This document shows, piece after piece, positions 54,011 through 62,202 of a DNA stretch of 64,000 bases. The DNA comes from Campylobacter concisus. GTDB lineage: Bacteria > Campylobacterota > Campylobacteria > Campylobacterales > Campylobacteraceae. The stretch covers positions 124,001 to 188,000 of the forward strand of contig NZ_PPAW01000040.1 of assembly GCF_002913225.1 (NCBI RefSeq), written 5' to 3'. Within the stretch, counting starts at the first letter, position 1; the number at the start of each line of letters is the position of its first letter. The notes beneath the pieces were generated by a model that was not told where the DNA came from, searched no databases, and was given only the letters and a program-made list of their open reading frames with translations. The translations under genes were made by a program, and so were the position numbers.

Positions 54011-54845
54011 TTACGATAAATATTTACGAACAGATAAAATGCCTACTCTTTGGTGCTGGGGCTGTGGCGACGGCGTCATACTAAAGGCTCTCATCCGTGC
54101 GATCGACACGATGGGCTGGGATATGAACGACGTTTGCGTAGTTTCAGGCATAGGCTGCTCTGGTCGCTTTAGCGGATATCTAGACTGCAACACCATCCAT
54201 ACGACTCACGGCAGAGCCGTAGCCTACGCCACTGGCGTAAAGATGGCAAACCCGGATAAACACGTCATCGTAGTAACTGGCGACGGCGACGGACTGGCGA
54301 TCGGAGGCAACCACACGATACATGGATGCCGCCGAAATATCGGGCTAAATCACATCCTAATAAACAACTTCATATATGCACTTACAAACTCGCAAACCAG
54401 CCCAACCACGCCAAAGGGCATGTGGACGGTCACAGCGCAATACGGCAACATCGATCCTAGCTTTGACGCCTGTAAGCTCGCAACCGCAGCAGGTGCTAGC
54501 TTTGTCGCGCGTGGTAGCGTCATCGAGCCAGAGAAGCTTACAAAGCTCTTTGTAGAGGGCTTTAGCCACGATGGATACAGCTTTTTTGATGTATTTTCAA
54601 ACTGCCACATAAATTTAGGTCGCAAGAACAAAATGGGTGAGGCGGTGAAAAATTTAGAGTGGATAAAAGGCCGCACGATGAGCAAGGTCAAATTTGACAT
54701 GCTAAGTGACGAAGAGAAAGAGAGCATTTTCCCACTTGGCGTGCTACATAAAGATGATGAAAAGATAGAATACACCAAGGCTTACGACAAGGTAAGAAGG
54801 GCTGCTATGAACAATGAAGCGATAGATTTTAAGGAGCTAGCATGA
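54000..54845 (+). CDS. oorB: 2-oxoglutarate:acceptor oxidoreductase beta subunit OorB
   Basis: The 281-residue TPP-binding subunit. It shows WCWGCGDGVILKAL with cluster cysteines, CSGRFSGYLDCNTIHTTHGR in pieces, and the TPP magnesium motif GDGDGLAIGGNHTIH followed by NNFIYALTNSQTSP. It overlaps oorA by 11 bases and oorC by four. Confidence 0.96.
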   Translation: MAFNYDKYLRTDKMPTLWCWGCGDGVILKALIRAIDTMGWDMNDVCVVSGIGCSGRFSGYLDCNTIHTTHGRAVAYATGVKMANPDKHVIVVTGDGDGLAIGGNHTIHGCRRNIGLNHILINNFIYALTNSQTSPTTPKGMWTVTAQYGNIDPSFDACKLATAAGASFVARGSVIEPEKLTKLFVEGFSHDGYSFFDVFSNCHINLGRKNKMGEAVKNLEWIKGRTMSKVKFDMLSDEEKESIFPLGVLHKDDEKIEYTKAYDKVRRAAMNNEAIDFKELA

Positions 54846-55393
54846 AGTCACAATTAAGATTTGTCGGCGTTGGCGGACAGGGCGTCATACTAGCAGGCGA
54901 GATCCTCTCAGCTGCCAAGATAAAAGCAGGCGGATACGGCGTCAAGGCATCTACCTACACATCTCAGGTGCGTGGCGGCCCAACGAAGGTCGATATCATA
55001 CTTGATGAGAAGGAAATTTTATACCCTTATGCAAACGAGGGTGAGATAGAATTTATGCTAGCAACTGCGCAGATAAGCTACAACGCCTTTAAAAGTGGCG
55101 TGAAAGAGGGTGGCGCGATCGTTGTCGAGCCAAATTTGGTAAAAGTAAGCGATGAAGACAAAAAGCGCTGGAAAATTTATGAAATTCCTATCATCTCTAT
55201 CGCAAAAGACGAGGTTGGTAACGTCATCACTCAAAGCGTCGTAGCCCTTGGTGTGGCTGTGGCGATGAGTGGGTGCATGGATGAAAATTTAGTGCGTGAA
55301 GAGATGCTAGCAAGCGTGCCAGCTAAAGTTAAAGAGGCAAATGCTAAAGCTTACGAGCTAGGCCTAAAATACGCAAAAGAGCTTTTAAAATAA
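54842..55393 (+). CDS. oorC: 2-oxoglutarate:acceptor oxidoreductase gamma subunit OorC
   Basis: The 183-residue gamma subunit of the 2-oxoacid oxidoreductase, with GVGGQGVILAGEILSAA and YTSQVRGGPTKVDIIL. It completes the oorDABC set. A perfect 12-bp hairpin follows its stop. Confidence 0.96.
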   Translation: MKSQLRFVGVGGQGVILAGEILSAAKIKAGGYGVKASTYTSQVRGGPTKVDIILDEKEILYPYANEGEIEFMLATAQISYNAFKSGVKEGGAIVVEPNLVKVSDEDKKRWKIYEIPIISIAKDEVGNVITQSVVALGVAVAMSGCMDENLVREEMLASVPAKVKEANAKAYELGLKYAKELLK

Positions 55394-55395
55394 AT

Positions 55396-55423
55396 TTTTG
55401 GCTAAATTTAAATTTAGCCAAAA
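55396..55423. terminator. Perfect 12-bp hairpin after oorC
   Basis: TTTTGGCTAAAT and ATTTAGCCAAAA pair perfectly with a 4-base loop, directly after the oorC stop and 9 bases before the next gene. The T run precedes rather than follows the stem core, so it may be a terminator, an attenuator or an RNA 3'-end stabiliser. Confidence 0.55.
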
Positions 55424-55432
55424 CCTCACAAT

Positions 55433-55855
55433 ATGGATCAGATAAAACTAGAAAATTTCCGCAAAGAACATGGCTTTGATATGCCTATTATTAGGAGCTT
55501 GTCGGCTGGTGAGTGCTTAAAGATAAGAGAGAATTTGCTTCATAAATTTAGCCTAGATGATGTAGATGAGTTTTTTAAGATAGATAAATTTAGCAGGCTT
55601 GATGGCTTTAATGCCGACGAAGAAAATTTTGATCTCAAGGCTGTTTTTAGCAAGCTTAACATCGCCACACCAAATGAAATTTGCATAAATTTTAATAAAT
55701 TTGAGAGCATTGATATTTTGTATTTTGATGACCTTTCTAAATTTTTTAGCGATATCTGGTATCCATCGCTTGATGACATTGAGATATTTGATATAAATTT
55801 AAGCTTTATTTTCTCAGTCAGACACTACGGGGCTATCTATCATTTTACTTTCTAA
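55433..55855 (+). CDS. Hypothetical 140-residue protein
   Basis: I do not recognise the family. It is a soluble, acidic protein rich in Phe, Asp and Ile, with no signal peptide, ending in a beta-like SFIFSVRHYGAIYHFTF. Its size, acidity and isolated position resemble small immunity-type proteins, but no toxin is adjacent. It is AT-rich compared with the oor genes. A ribosome site is poor (ACCTCACAAT precedes the ATG), so expression is less certain. Confidence 0.55.
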   Translation: MDQIKLENFRKEHGFDMPIIRSLSAGECLKIRENLLHKFSLDDVDEFFKIDKFSRLDGFNADEENFDLKAVFSKLNIATPNEICINFNKFESIDILYFDDLSKFFSDIWYPSLDDIEIFDINLSFIFSVRHYGAIYHFTF

Positions 55856-56283
55856 CTATCAAAAATTTACAAATTTATATGTTTTTTGATAATCATACGA
55901 TTTTTATCTCATTTAAATTTATTAGTTTTAATTATTTATTTAGTTTTAAGAAATATCCTCAAAGATATGTAGAATTGGCTATTTTATAACATTTTATCTA
56001 TTTTCATTAATATATTGCAAGATAATATTATTTTTATCTTTATCAAAATAATAAATTTATAAGTAGTAGCTACAAATACGATAAAATGGTCTTTTACTAA
56101 ATGATTTTAGCTATCAAATCTCACTATACAACCTAAAATAAATTCTTATGTTTCTTTTAAGTAAATTTTATGTAAAGTTACATCATTAATTTTTTAATTA
56201 ATCTATTTGTTTTAAAAAATATTAAGAAATGAACTGGCGGTGCGTCTTAACGCTAATAAACTTATTAAAATAGGAAGTTATCA
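55856..56283 (+). promoter_or_regulatory. AT-rich upstream region of mfrA
   Basis: This 428-base stretch holds no credible gene. It is extremely AT-rich with many T tracts, as expected for a strongly expressed Campylobacter promoter region. The ribosome site AGGAAG lies 6 bases before the mfrA ATG at 56284. Several -10-like boxes are present and none stands out. Confidence 0.45.
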
Positions 56284-58122
56284 ATGAGTGAAAAATTTAC
56301 CAGAAGAGAATTTCTACAAAGCGCCTGTATCAGCGTAGGTGCGCTAGCTACAACAGCTGGTGCGACCAATGTTTTTGCTGGCGAGTTGCCAAAGGGCAAT
56401 GAAAATGGCTTGCCATCTGTTGATGTGCTAATAATCGGCTCTGGCGGTGCAGGACTTCGTGCAGCAACAGCCGTTCGCAAACAAAACCCAAATTTAACAG
56501 TCGTAGTTGCCACAAAGATGATGCCATCACGCAACGCAACCTGTATGGCAGAGGGTGGTATAAATGGCGTTACTGACTTTAGCAATGGCGACAGCTTCAA
56601 GCTTCACGCCTACGACACCGTAAAAGGTGCAGCTTATCTTGCTGATCAAGATGCAGTTGTGAAATTTTGCGAAGCAGCAGGCGCAGTCATCCACGAGCTA
56701 GACTACAACGGCATGCTCTTTTCTCGTAAAGACAATGGCGATGTGGCATTTCGTTTCATGGGTGGCGCTAGCAAAAAACGCTGTAACTACGCAGCTGATA
56801 AAACTGGTCACGTTTTGATGCACGCCTGTCTTGACGACGCTATCACAGCTGGGGTTAAATTTCTAATGGATCACGAGCTACTTGAGATCGGTCTTGAGGA
56901 TGGCAAGGTTGAAGGCGTCGTTCTTCGCAACATCCAAGATGGTCAAATTTACCCAGTTCTTTGCAAATCTCTAGTCATCGCAACTGGCGGATACACTAGA
57001 ATTTTCTATAACCGCACTTCAGTTCCATTTATAGCAACAGGCGATGGCATAGCTGCTGCGCTTAAAGTAGGTCTTGGTTTTGAAGACCCTGAGATGCTTC
57101 AGTTTCACCCAACTGGCGTTCAAAATGGCGGTACACTTATCACAGAGGCAGCTCGCGGTGAGGGTGGTTACTTGTTAAACAACAAGGGCGAGCGCTTTAT
57201 GAAAAACTATCACGAAAAAATGGAACTAGCTCCTCGTGACGTCGTCGCTCGTGCGATCGAGACAGAAATTCGCGAAGGTAGAGGCTTTGGCGAGGGTATG
57301 AGCGCTTATGTACTTTGTGATGTTCGCCACCTTGGCAAAGATACTATTATGAAAAAGCTTCCAAAAATTCGCCACACAGCGATGCTTTTCCAAGACATCG
57401 ACCTAGTCGAGCAACCAGTGCCTATCCGCCCAACAGCTCACTACTCAATGGGTGGCATAGAGGTAGCTAAATTTGATGATATGAGCACAAAAATTCCCGG
57501 AATTTATGTAGGTGGTGAGGCTTCATGTGTATCTATCCACGGCGCAAACCGCCTTGGCGGAAACAGCCTAACTGACGCAGTTGTAACTGGCGATCTAGCT
57601 GGCAAAGGTGCTGGTGTTTATGCTCAAAATGCAAAATTTGCAAGCGGCAAGAAAACTTCTGAGCTAGCAAAAATGTGGCAGGATAAATTTAAATCTATCG
57701 CAACAGGCGAGGGCGGCGTAAATGATATGTACGCACTTCGTGAAGAGCTTGGTAAAAACAACTGGGATCTAATGGGTATCTTTAGAACTGGTGCAAAACT
57801 AGACCAACTCTCTAAAAACCTAGAAGCCATCCAAGCAAAATATGATACCATCAAAGTGCCAAATCAAAATCCAGTCATGAACACAGCATTTACTGACTAC
57901 GTCGAGCTTGGCAACCTTATACTTCTTTCTCGTGCAGCATGTCTTGCAGCGCAAAATCGTCTTGAGAGCCGTGGCGCTCACACAAGAGAGGACTATCCAA
58001 AAAGAGATGATGTAAATTTCTTAAAACACAGCATAGTCACACTAAAAGACGGCAAGTTGGAGCTTGGCTACAAAGATGTTGTGACAGGCATATTTTCACT
58101 TGACGGCAAGAAGCCAGAGTAA
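56284..58122 (+). CDS. mfrA: Methylmenaquinol:fumarate reductase flavoprotein subunit MfrA (Tat-exported)
   Basis: A 612-residue FAD subunit of the periplasmic fumarate reductase, often labelled SdhA. Residues 5-10 (FTRREF) form a twin-arginine motif within a signal ending near VFAG, which places the enzyme in the periplasm, unlike FrdA or classic SdhA. FAD- and substrate-binding motifs are IIGSGGAGLRAATAV, MAEGGINGV, QFHPTGVQNGG, ARGEGGYLLNNKGERFM and HGANRLGGNSL. It reduces fumarate (and possibly methacrylate-type analogues) with methylmenaquinol electrons delivered through MfrB and MfrE. Confidence 0.94.
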   Translation: MSEKFTRREFLQSACISVGALATTAGATNVFAGELPKGNENGLPSVDVLIIGSGGAGLRAATAVRKQNPNLTVVVATKMMPSRNATCMAEGGINGVTDFSNGDSFKLHAYDTVKGAAYLADQDAVVKFCEAAGAVIHELDYNGMLFSRKDNGDVAFRFMGGASKKRCNYAADKTGHVLMHACLDDAITAGVKFLMDHELLEIGLEDGKVEGVVLRNIQDGQIYPVLCKSLVIATGGYTRIFYNRTSVPFIATGDGIAAALKVGLGFEDPEMLQFHPTGVQNGGTLITEAARGEGGYLLNNKGERFMKNYHEKMELAPRDVVARAIETEIREGRGFGEGMSAYVLCDVRHLGKDTIMKKLPKIRHTAMLFQDIDLVEQPVPIRPTAHYSMGGIEVAKFDDMSTKIPGIYVGGEASCVSIHGANRLGGNSLTDAVVTGDLAGKGAGVYAQNAKFASGKKTSELAKMWQDKFKSIATGEGGVNDMYALREELGKNNWDLMGIFRTGAKLDQLSKNLEAIQAKYDTIKVPNQNPVMNTAFTDYVELGNLILLSRAACLAAQNRLESRGAHTREDYPKRDDVNFLKHSIVTLKDGKLELGYKDVVTGIFSLDGKKPE

Positions 58123-58131
58123 GGAGCTAGG

Positions 58132-59097
58132 ATGAAAATTATTATCGACCGTTTTGACGGAACTAAAAAATATGAATCAACTTATGAGCTAACAAATGAA
58201 GAGGTCAAAGGCAAAACTCTTTTAACAGTGCTTTTTGATATCAAACAAAAAAAGGATGCGACATTAAATTTTACAGCATCTTGTCGCTCAGCGATATGCG
58301 GTGCGTGCGCTGTTAGAGTAAATGGTCACTCATATCTAGCTTGCGACACAAAGATGAATGAGCTTTTGGCTGAGTACGACAACCCAGATACTATTAGAAT
58401 TTCACCACTTGGAAATTTCAAGGTTATCTCAGACCTTATGGTGGATTGGGAGCCAAGTATAGAAAATTTACGCAAGATCAAACCTAGCATCACTGCTAAG
58501 TCAGAATTTAGCGCAGAAAAAGGCTGTAAGCAAAGTCAAAAAGAGTACGACAAAGTCGCACTTGAATGGGACTGCATACTTTGTGGTGCGTGTGCTAGCG
58601 AGTGCAATAAGCTTGAAGCAGATGCAAGTGATTATATGCAGCCGTTTGTATTTGTTCATGCTTATAGAGCCGCTTTTGACTCACGTAGCAAAGATCCTAT
58701 GCCACACCTAAAGCCAGCTATCGACAACGGACTTTGGATGTGTGTAAAGTGCCAAGAGTGTGCTGACCGCTGTCCAAAAGGCATAAGCGCATGCGGTGAC
58801 ATAACTGATCTTCGTATCATGGCTATACAAAAAGGCTTTAATGAGGGCATGGGACCAGATCACGCTGAGGCATTCTTAACTGATCTGGTTGATGGCTCAG
58901 GCAGACTAAATGAGATCAAGCTTGCACTTCGTTCAGAAGGCGTTATCAAAAATATGGGCAAAATGGATATCGCGGCAAATTTAATGCTCGCAGGCAAGAT
59001 GAATCCACTTCATATTTTTGGTGAAGAGGATATTGAAGGACATGATGATCTAGTAAAAATGATAAATGCGGCTCGCAAAGCTGCTAGTAAGGAGTAA
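58132..59097 (+). CDS. mfrB: Methylmenaquinol:fumarate reductase iron-sulfur subunit MfrB
   Basis: The 321-residue iron-sulfur subunit. It has a [2Fe-2S] site (CRSAICGACAVRVNG and LAC) and two C-terminal cluster motifs CILCGACASEC and CVKCQECADRCPKG. It lies 9 bases after mfrA and connects the flavin to MfrE. No own signal is visible; it would travel with MfrA through the Tat system. Confidence 0.95.
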   Translation: MKIIIDRFDGTKKYESTYELTNEEVKGKTLLTVLFDIKQKKDATLNFTASCRSAICGACAVRVNGHSYLACDTKMNELLAEYDNPDTIRISPLGNFKVISDLMVDWEPSIENLRKIKPSITAKSEFSAEKGCKQSQKEYDKVALEWDCILCGACASECNKLEADASDYMQPFVFVHAYRAAFDSRSKDPMPHLKPAIDNGLWMCVKCQECADRCPKGISACGDITDLRIMAIQKGFNEGMGPDHAEAFLTDLVDGSGRLNEIKLALRSEGVIKNMGKMDIAANLMLAGKMNPLHIFGEEDIEGHDDLVKMINAARKAASKE

Positions 59098-59099
59098 CT

Positions 59100-59957
59100 A
59101 TGCAAAACGAATTCGCTTTTTTCCCAGGATGCGTACTCTCTCAAGCAGCTAAAGAGGCTAAGATGTCGCTTGAGGCTATCGCTCCAGTACTTGGCTGGAA
59201 GCTTCACGAGATAAAGGGCTGGAGCTGCTGTGGGGCCCAACAAGCACAAGACGTCGATCCCATCGCTGCACTTGTGGCAAACGCTAGAAATATAGCGCTT
59301 GCAGAGCAGACGAATATGCCAATGCTAACAACATGTTCAACCTGTATGCTAACTCTAACAAGAGCTAAAAGCACGCTTGATAAGGGCGCAAAAGATCGTA
59401 TCAATACCTTTTTGGCTGAAGGCAATATGAAATATAACGGCTCAACCGAGATCACAAGCCTTCTTTGGGAGCTTTATCAAAATGTCGATACGCTAAAAGC
59501 AAAGGTTGTTAAGCCACTTAGCGGCCTAAAAGTAGCGCTATTTTACGGCTGCCACAGCCTAAGACCTGAAAAAGATCTGCACAATAGAGAAAGCTCAGTC
59601 AATCCAAAGAGCTTTGAAACTGTTGTAAGCGCACTTGGTGCTACTATCGTGCCATTTGAGAAAAGACTTGACTGCTGCGGCTTTCACGCAAGCTATCCAG
59701 CTGGAAAATCAGTAAGAAAAATGTCAAGCCAGATCGTAAATAACGCTGATCAAAATGGTGCAGACGTAGTTGTCACTCCATGCCCACTTTGCCAAATGCA
59801 ACTTGACATCTATCAAGAGAGATATCAAGATGAGAACCACTCAGATGTTAGAAAACCTATCATCCACCTCTCTCAGCTTGTAGGTCTTGCACTTGGTCTA
59901 TCTGTCGAAGAGCTAGGTCTTGATCTAAATATCATCGACGCTAGCAAGATAGCATAA
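59100..59957 (+). CDS. mfrE: Methylmenaquinol:fumarate reductase subunit MfrE (CCG domains)
   Basis: A 285-residue subunit of the SdhE/SdhC type found in Campylobacterota, with two CCG domains: WSCCGAQQAQD and LDCCGFHASYPAG, plus FFPGCVLSQAA and GCHSLRP. These bind Fe-S clusters as in heterodisulfide reductase HdrB. It is the quinol-facing subunit and is attached to the membrane by amphipathic segments rather than by a haem b protein. It starts two bases after mfrB. Confidence 0.94.
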   Translation: MQNEFAFFPGCVLSQAAKEAKMSLEAIAPVLGWKLHEIKGWSCCGAQQAQDVDPIAALVANARNIALAEQTNMPMLTTCSTCMLTLTRAKSTLDKGAKDRINTFLAEGNMKYNGSTEITSLLWELYQNVDTLKAKVVKPLSGLKVALFYGCHSLRPEKDLHNRESSVNPKSFETVVSALGATIVPFEKRLDCCGFHASYPAGKSVRKMSSQIVNNADQNGADVVVTPCPLCQMQLDIYQERYQDENHSDVRKPIIHLSQLVGLALGLSVEELGLDLNIIDASKIA

Positions 59958-59963
59958 ATTTTA

Positions 59964-59985
59964 TCCCACGTCTTTTGGCGTGGGA
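59964..59985 (+). terminator. Hairpin after mfrE
   Basis: TCCCACG and CGTGGGA form a 7-bp stem with an 8-base loop, six bases after the mfrE stop, followed by AAATTT. It likely ends the mfrABE transcript. Confidence 0.6.
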
Positions 59986-60068
59986 AATTTGACTTATACA
60001 ATTAAATTTTTACTGCAATAAAGACAATAAATAAATATATGAAATTAAAAATTTATAGAAGTAGGTTA

Positions 60069-60090
60069 AAGCCCAAATTTCTTTGGGCTT
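60069..60090 (-). terminator. Hairpin after htpG
   Basis: AAGCCCAAA and TTTGGGCTT form a perfect 9-bp stem with a 4-base loop, just past the htpG stop on the minus strand. The RNA end is U-rich enough (TTTAACC) for a moderate terminator. It lies between the convergent mfrE and htpG genes. Confidence 0.65.
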
Positions 60091-60097
60091 ACAAATT

Positions 60098-61954
60098 TTA
60101 TATAGCTTTTATCATCACTTTTGTTAGAAGTTCTGAAAATTTAGCTGGATTTTCTAGGCTCATACCCTCATTTAGCCTTGCCATATCAAGAAGCAAAGGC
60201 GCTATATCATAAACCATCGCCTCGTTTTTCTCAAGTTTGGCAAAAATTTCATGATCAGCATTTATCTCCAAAATCGGCTTAACTTTTGGAGCATTTGCGC
60301 CTTGTCCCATCTGTTTTAGCATCTCTTGCATAGCGTAATCAGGGTCGTTTTTATCATATATTAGCACCGCAGCCGAGCTTGAGAGCCTTGAGCTTAGCCT
60401 AACGTCTTTAACCTCGTCTTTTAAGATCTCTTTCATCTTAACAAGCGTGTTTGCGACCTTGCTCTCATCGACCTTCTCGTCGTTTTTGATCTCCTCGCTT
60501 ATATCAGCGTGTGAGACTGATTTTAGAGGTGTTTTGTCAAATTCATTTACCATTGGCATGACGATCGTATCGATCTCTTCATCCATTATTAACACTTCTA
60601 TGTCGTTTTTCTTAAAGCTCTCAAGAAGCGGCGAATTTCTTAGCATATTTTCATTGTTGCCGCTGATGTAGTAGATAGATTTTTGATCCTCTTTCATCGC
60701 CTCTTTGTACTCTTTTAGGCTGATAAGTCCATCTCTTTTTGAGCTTTTAAATAGGCAAAGATCCAAAATTTGCTCTTTTTCAGCGTTAAAGCCATAAAGT
60801 CCCTCTTTTAAAACCTTGCCAAATAGTTTATAAAATTTTATGTATTTTTCGCGGTCGTTATCTTTTACTTTTACAAGTTCGCTTAAAATTTTCTTCACGC
60901 TTTGCTCTTTAACGTTTCGCATGATCACATTTTCTTGTAAAATTTCACGGCTAACGTTTAGCGGCAGGTCTTCAACGTCGATCACGCCTTTGATAAATCT
61001 TAAATACGGCGGCAAAAGCTCTTTTGCATCATCAGTTATAAAAACCCTCTTCACATAGAGCTTCACGCCACTTTGATAATCAACCCTAAAGAGATCAAAC
61101 GGCTCCGTGCTTGGCACATAAAATAGCGTCGAGTACTCGATCTTGCCCTCAGCCTTTGTGTGGATATAAAGTAGCGGGTCGCTGCTGTCGTGTGAAATTT
61201 GCTTATAAAAGTCGTTGTAGTCTTGCTCTTTGAGGCTTGATTTGCTTAGTCTCCAAAGCGCATTTGCCTTGTTTATCTGCTCGTTTTTGCTCTCGTATGT
61301 GCCTTCTTTTTCGCCTTCTTTTGGCGCAACGTAGCTCTCTTTATCCATAAATATAGGATAAGGGATGTGGTTTGAATACTTTTTGACTATCTCCTCTATG
61401 CGCCAAGAATTTGCAAACTCATCGTCGTTTAAATGCAGGATTATATCCGTGCCAAAGCCATCTTTGCTAGCCTCTTCGATCTCGTAGCTTTTTGCGTCAG
61501 ATGTCCATTTATAGGCCTTCTCGCTTAATGCTCGTTTGCTTATGACTTCGATCTTGCTTGCCACCATAAATGCTGAGTAAAAGCCCACGCCAAACTGGCC
61601 GATCAGCGAGCTATCTTTTTTGGCGTCACCGCTTAAGCTTTGCATAAAGCCCTTTGTGCCGCTTCTTGCAATAGTGCCTAAATTTGCTATAAGCTCATCT
61701 TTATCCATGCCGATGCCATTGTCGCTGATGGTTAAAATTTTGGCTTTTTCATCGACCTTTATGTCGATCCTTGGGGTGTAGCTTAAGCTTTTATATTTTT
61801 CATCGGTCAAGCATAGGTAGTTTAGCTTATCAAGTGCGTCGTTTGAGTTTGATATGAGCTCTCTTAAAAATATCTCTTTGTTTGAGTAAAGAGAGTGGAT
61901 CATCAAATTTAAAAGGTCATTGACCTCGGTCTGAAATTCAAATTTATCTGCCAT
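60098..61954 (-). CDS. htpG: Chaperone HtpG (Hsp90)
   Basis: A 618-residue Hsp90-family ATPase. N-terminal GHKL motifs are [34 protein letters not shown] and [13 protein letters not shown]; the middle domain has [13 protein letters not shown], and the C-terminal dimerisation domain is present. The start has an AAAGGAAAAG ribosome site. A 21-bp inverted repeat with HspR-operator geometry lies 64-85 bases upstream, fitting a heat-shock gene. Confidence 0.96.
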   Translation of the reverse strand: MADKFEFQTEVNDLLNLMIHSLYSNKEIFLRELISNSNDALDKLNYLCLTDEKYKSLSYTPRIDIKVDEKAKILTISDNGIGMDKDELIANLGTIARSGTKGFMQSLSGDAKKDSSLIGQFGVGFYSAFMVASKIEVISKRALSEKAYKWTSDAKSYEIEEASKDGFGTDIILHLNDDEFANSWRIEEIVKKYSNHIPYPIFMDKESYVAPKEGEKEGTYESKNEQINKANALWRLSKSSLKEQDYNDFYKQISHDSSDPLLYIHTKAEGKIEYSTLFYVPSTEPFDLFRVDYQSGVKLYVKRVFITDDAKELLPPYLRFIKGVIDVEDLPLNVSREILQENVIMRNVKEQSVKKILSELVKVKDNDREKYIKFYKLFGKVLKEGLYGFNAEKEQILDLCLFKSSKRDGLISLKEYKEAMKEDQKSIYYISGNNENMLRNSPLLESFKKNDIEVLIMDEEIDTIVMPMVNEFDKTPLKSVSHADISEEIKNDEKVDESKVANTLVKMKEILKDEVKDVRLSSRLSSSAAVLIYDKNDPDYAMQEMLKQMGQGANAPKVKPILEINADHEIFAKLEKNEAMVYDIAPLLLDMARLNEGMSLENPAKFSELLTKVMIKAI

Positions 61955-62017
61955 TTTCTTTTCCTTTTTTTAAAATTTTTGGCAGATTATAACACAAAGT
62001 GATAAAAATATACTTAA

Positions 62018-62045
62018 CCTTGATAGCATTGCTATCAAGGTTTTT
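62018..62045. promoter_or_regulatory. Inverted repeat upstream of htpG: HspR (HAIR)-like operator or terminator
   Basis: CCTTGATAGC and GCTATCAAGG form a perfect 10-bp inverted repeat with a 3-base centre, followed by TTTTT on the plus strand. The core CTTGATA-N7-TATCAAG has the length and outer bases of the HAIR element (CTTGAGT-N7-ACTCAAG) bound by HspR. Since no plus-strand gene ends here, an operator in front of htpG is as likely as a terminator. Confidence 0.5.
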
Positions 62046-62163
62046 AACTTTATTTTTTAAAATTTGTGTTATAAAAGTAATAATTATAAATATAAAATTA
62101 ATATAAATTTAAAAAATATTATTAAATATGTGTTTTTCTACATTTTTTCATTTAAAATAGGAG

Positions 62164-62169
62164 TATAAT
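62164..62169 (+). promoter_or_regulatory. -10 box of the chemoreceptor gene
   Basis: TATAAT, 33 bases upstream of the chemoreceptor ATG, preceded by T-rich sequence with the roughly 10-bp periodicity usual for Campylobacter sigma-70 promoters. No sigma-28 element was seen here. Confidence 0.6.
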
Positions 62170-62202
62170 TAATATGAAAAATTAATAGCATGGAGGGATG
62201 AG

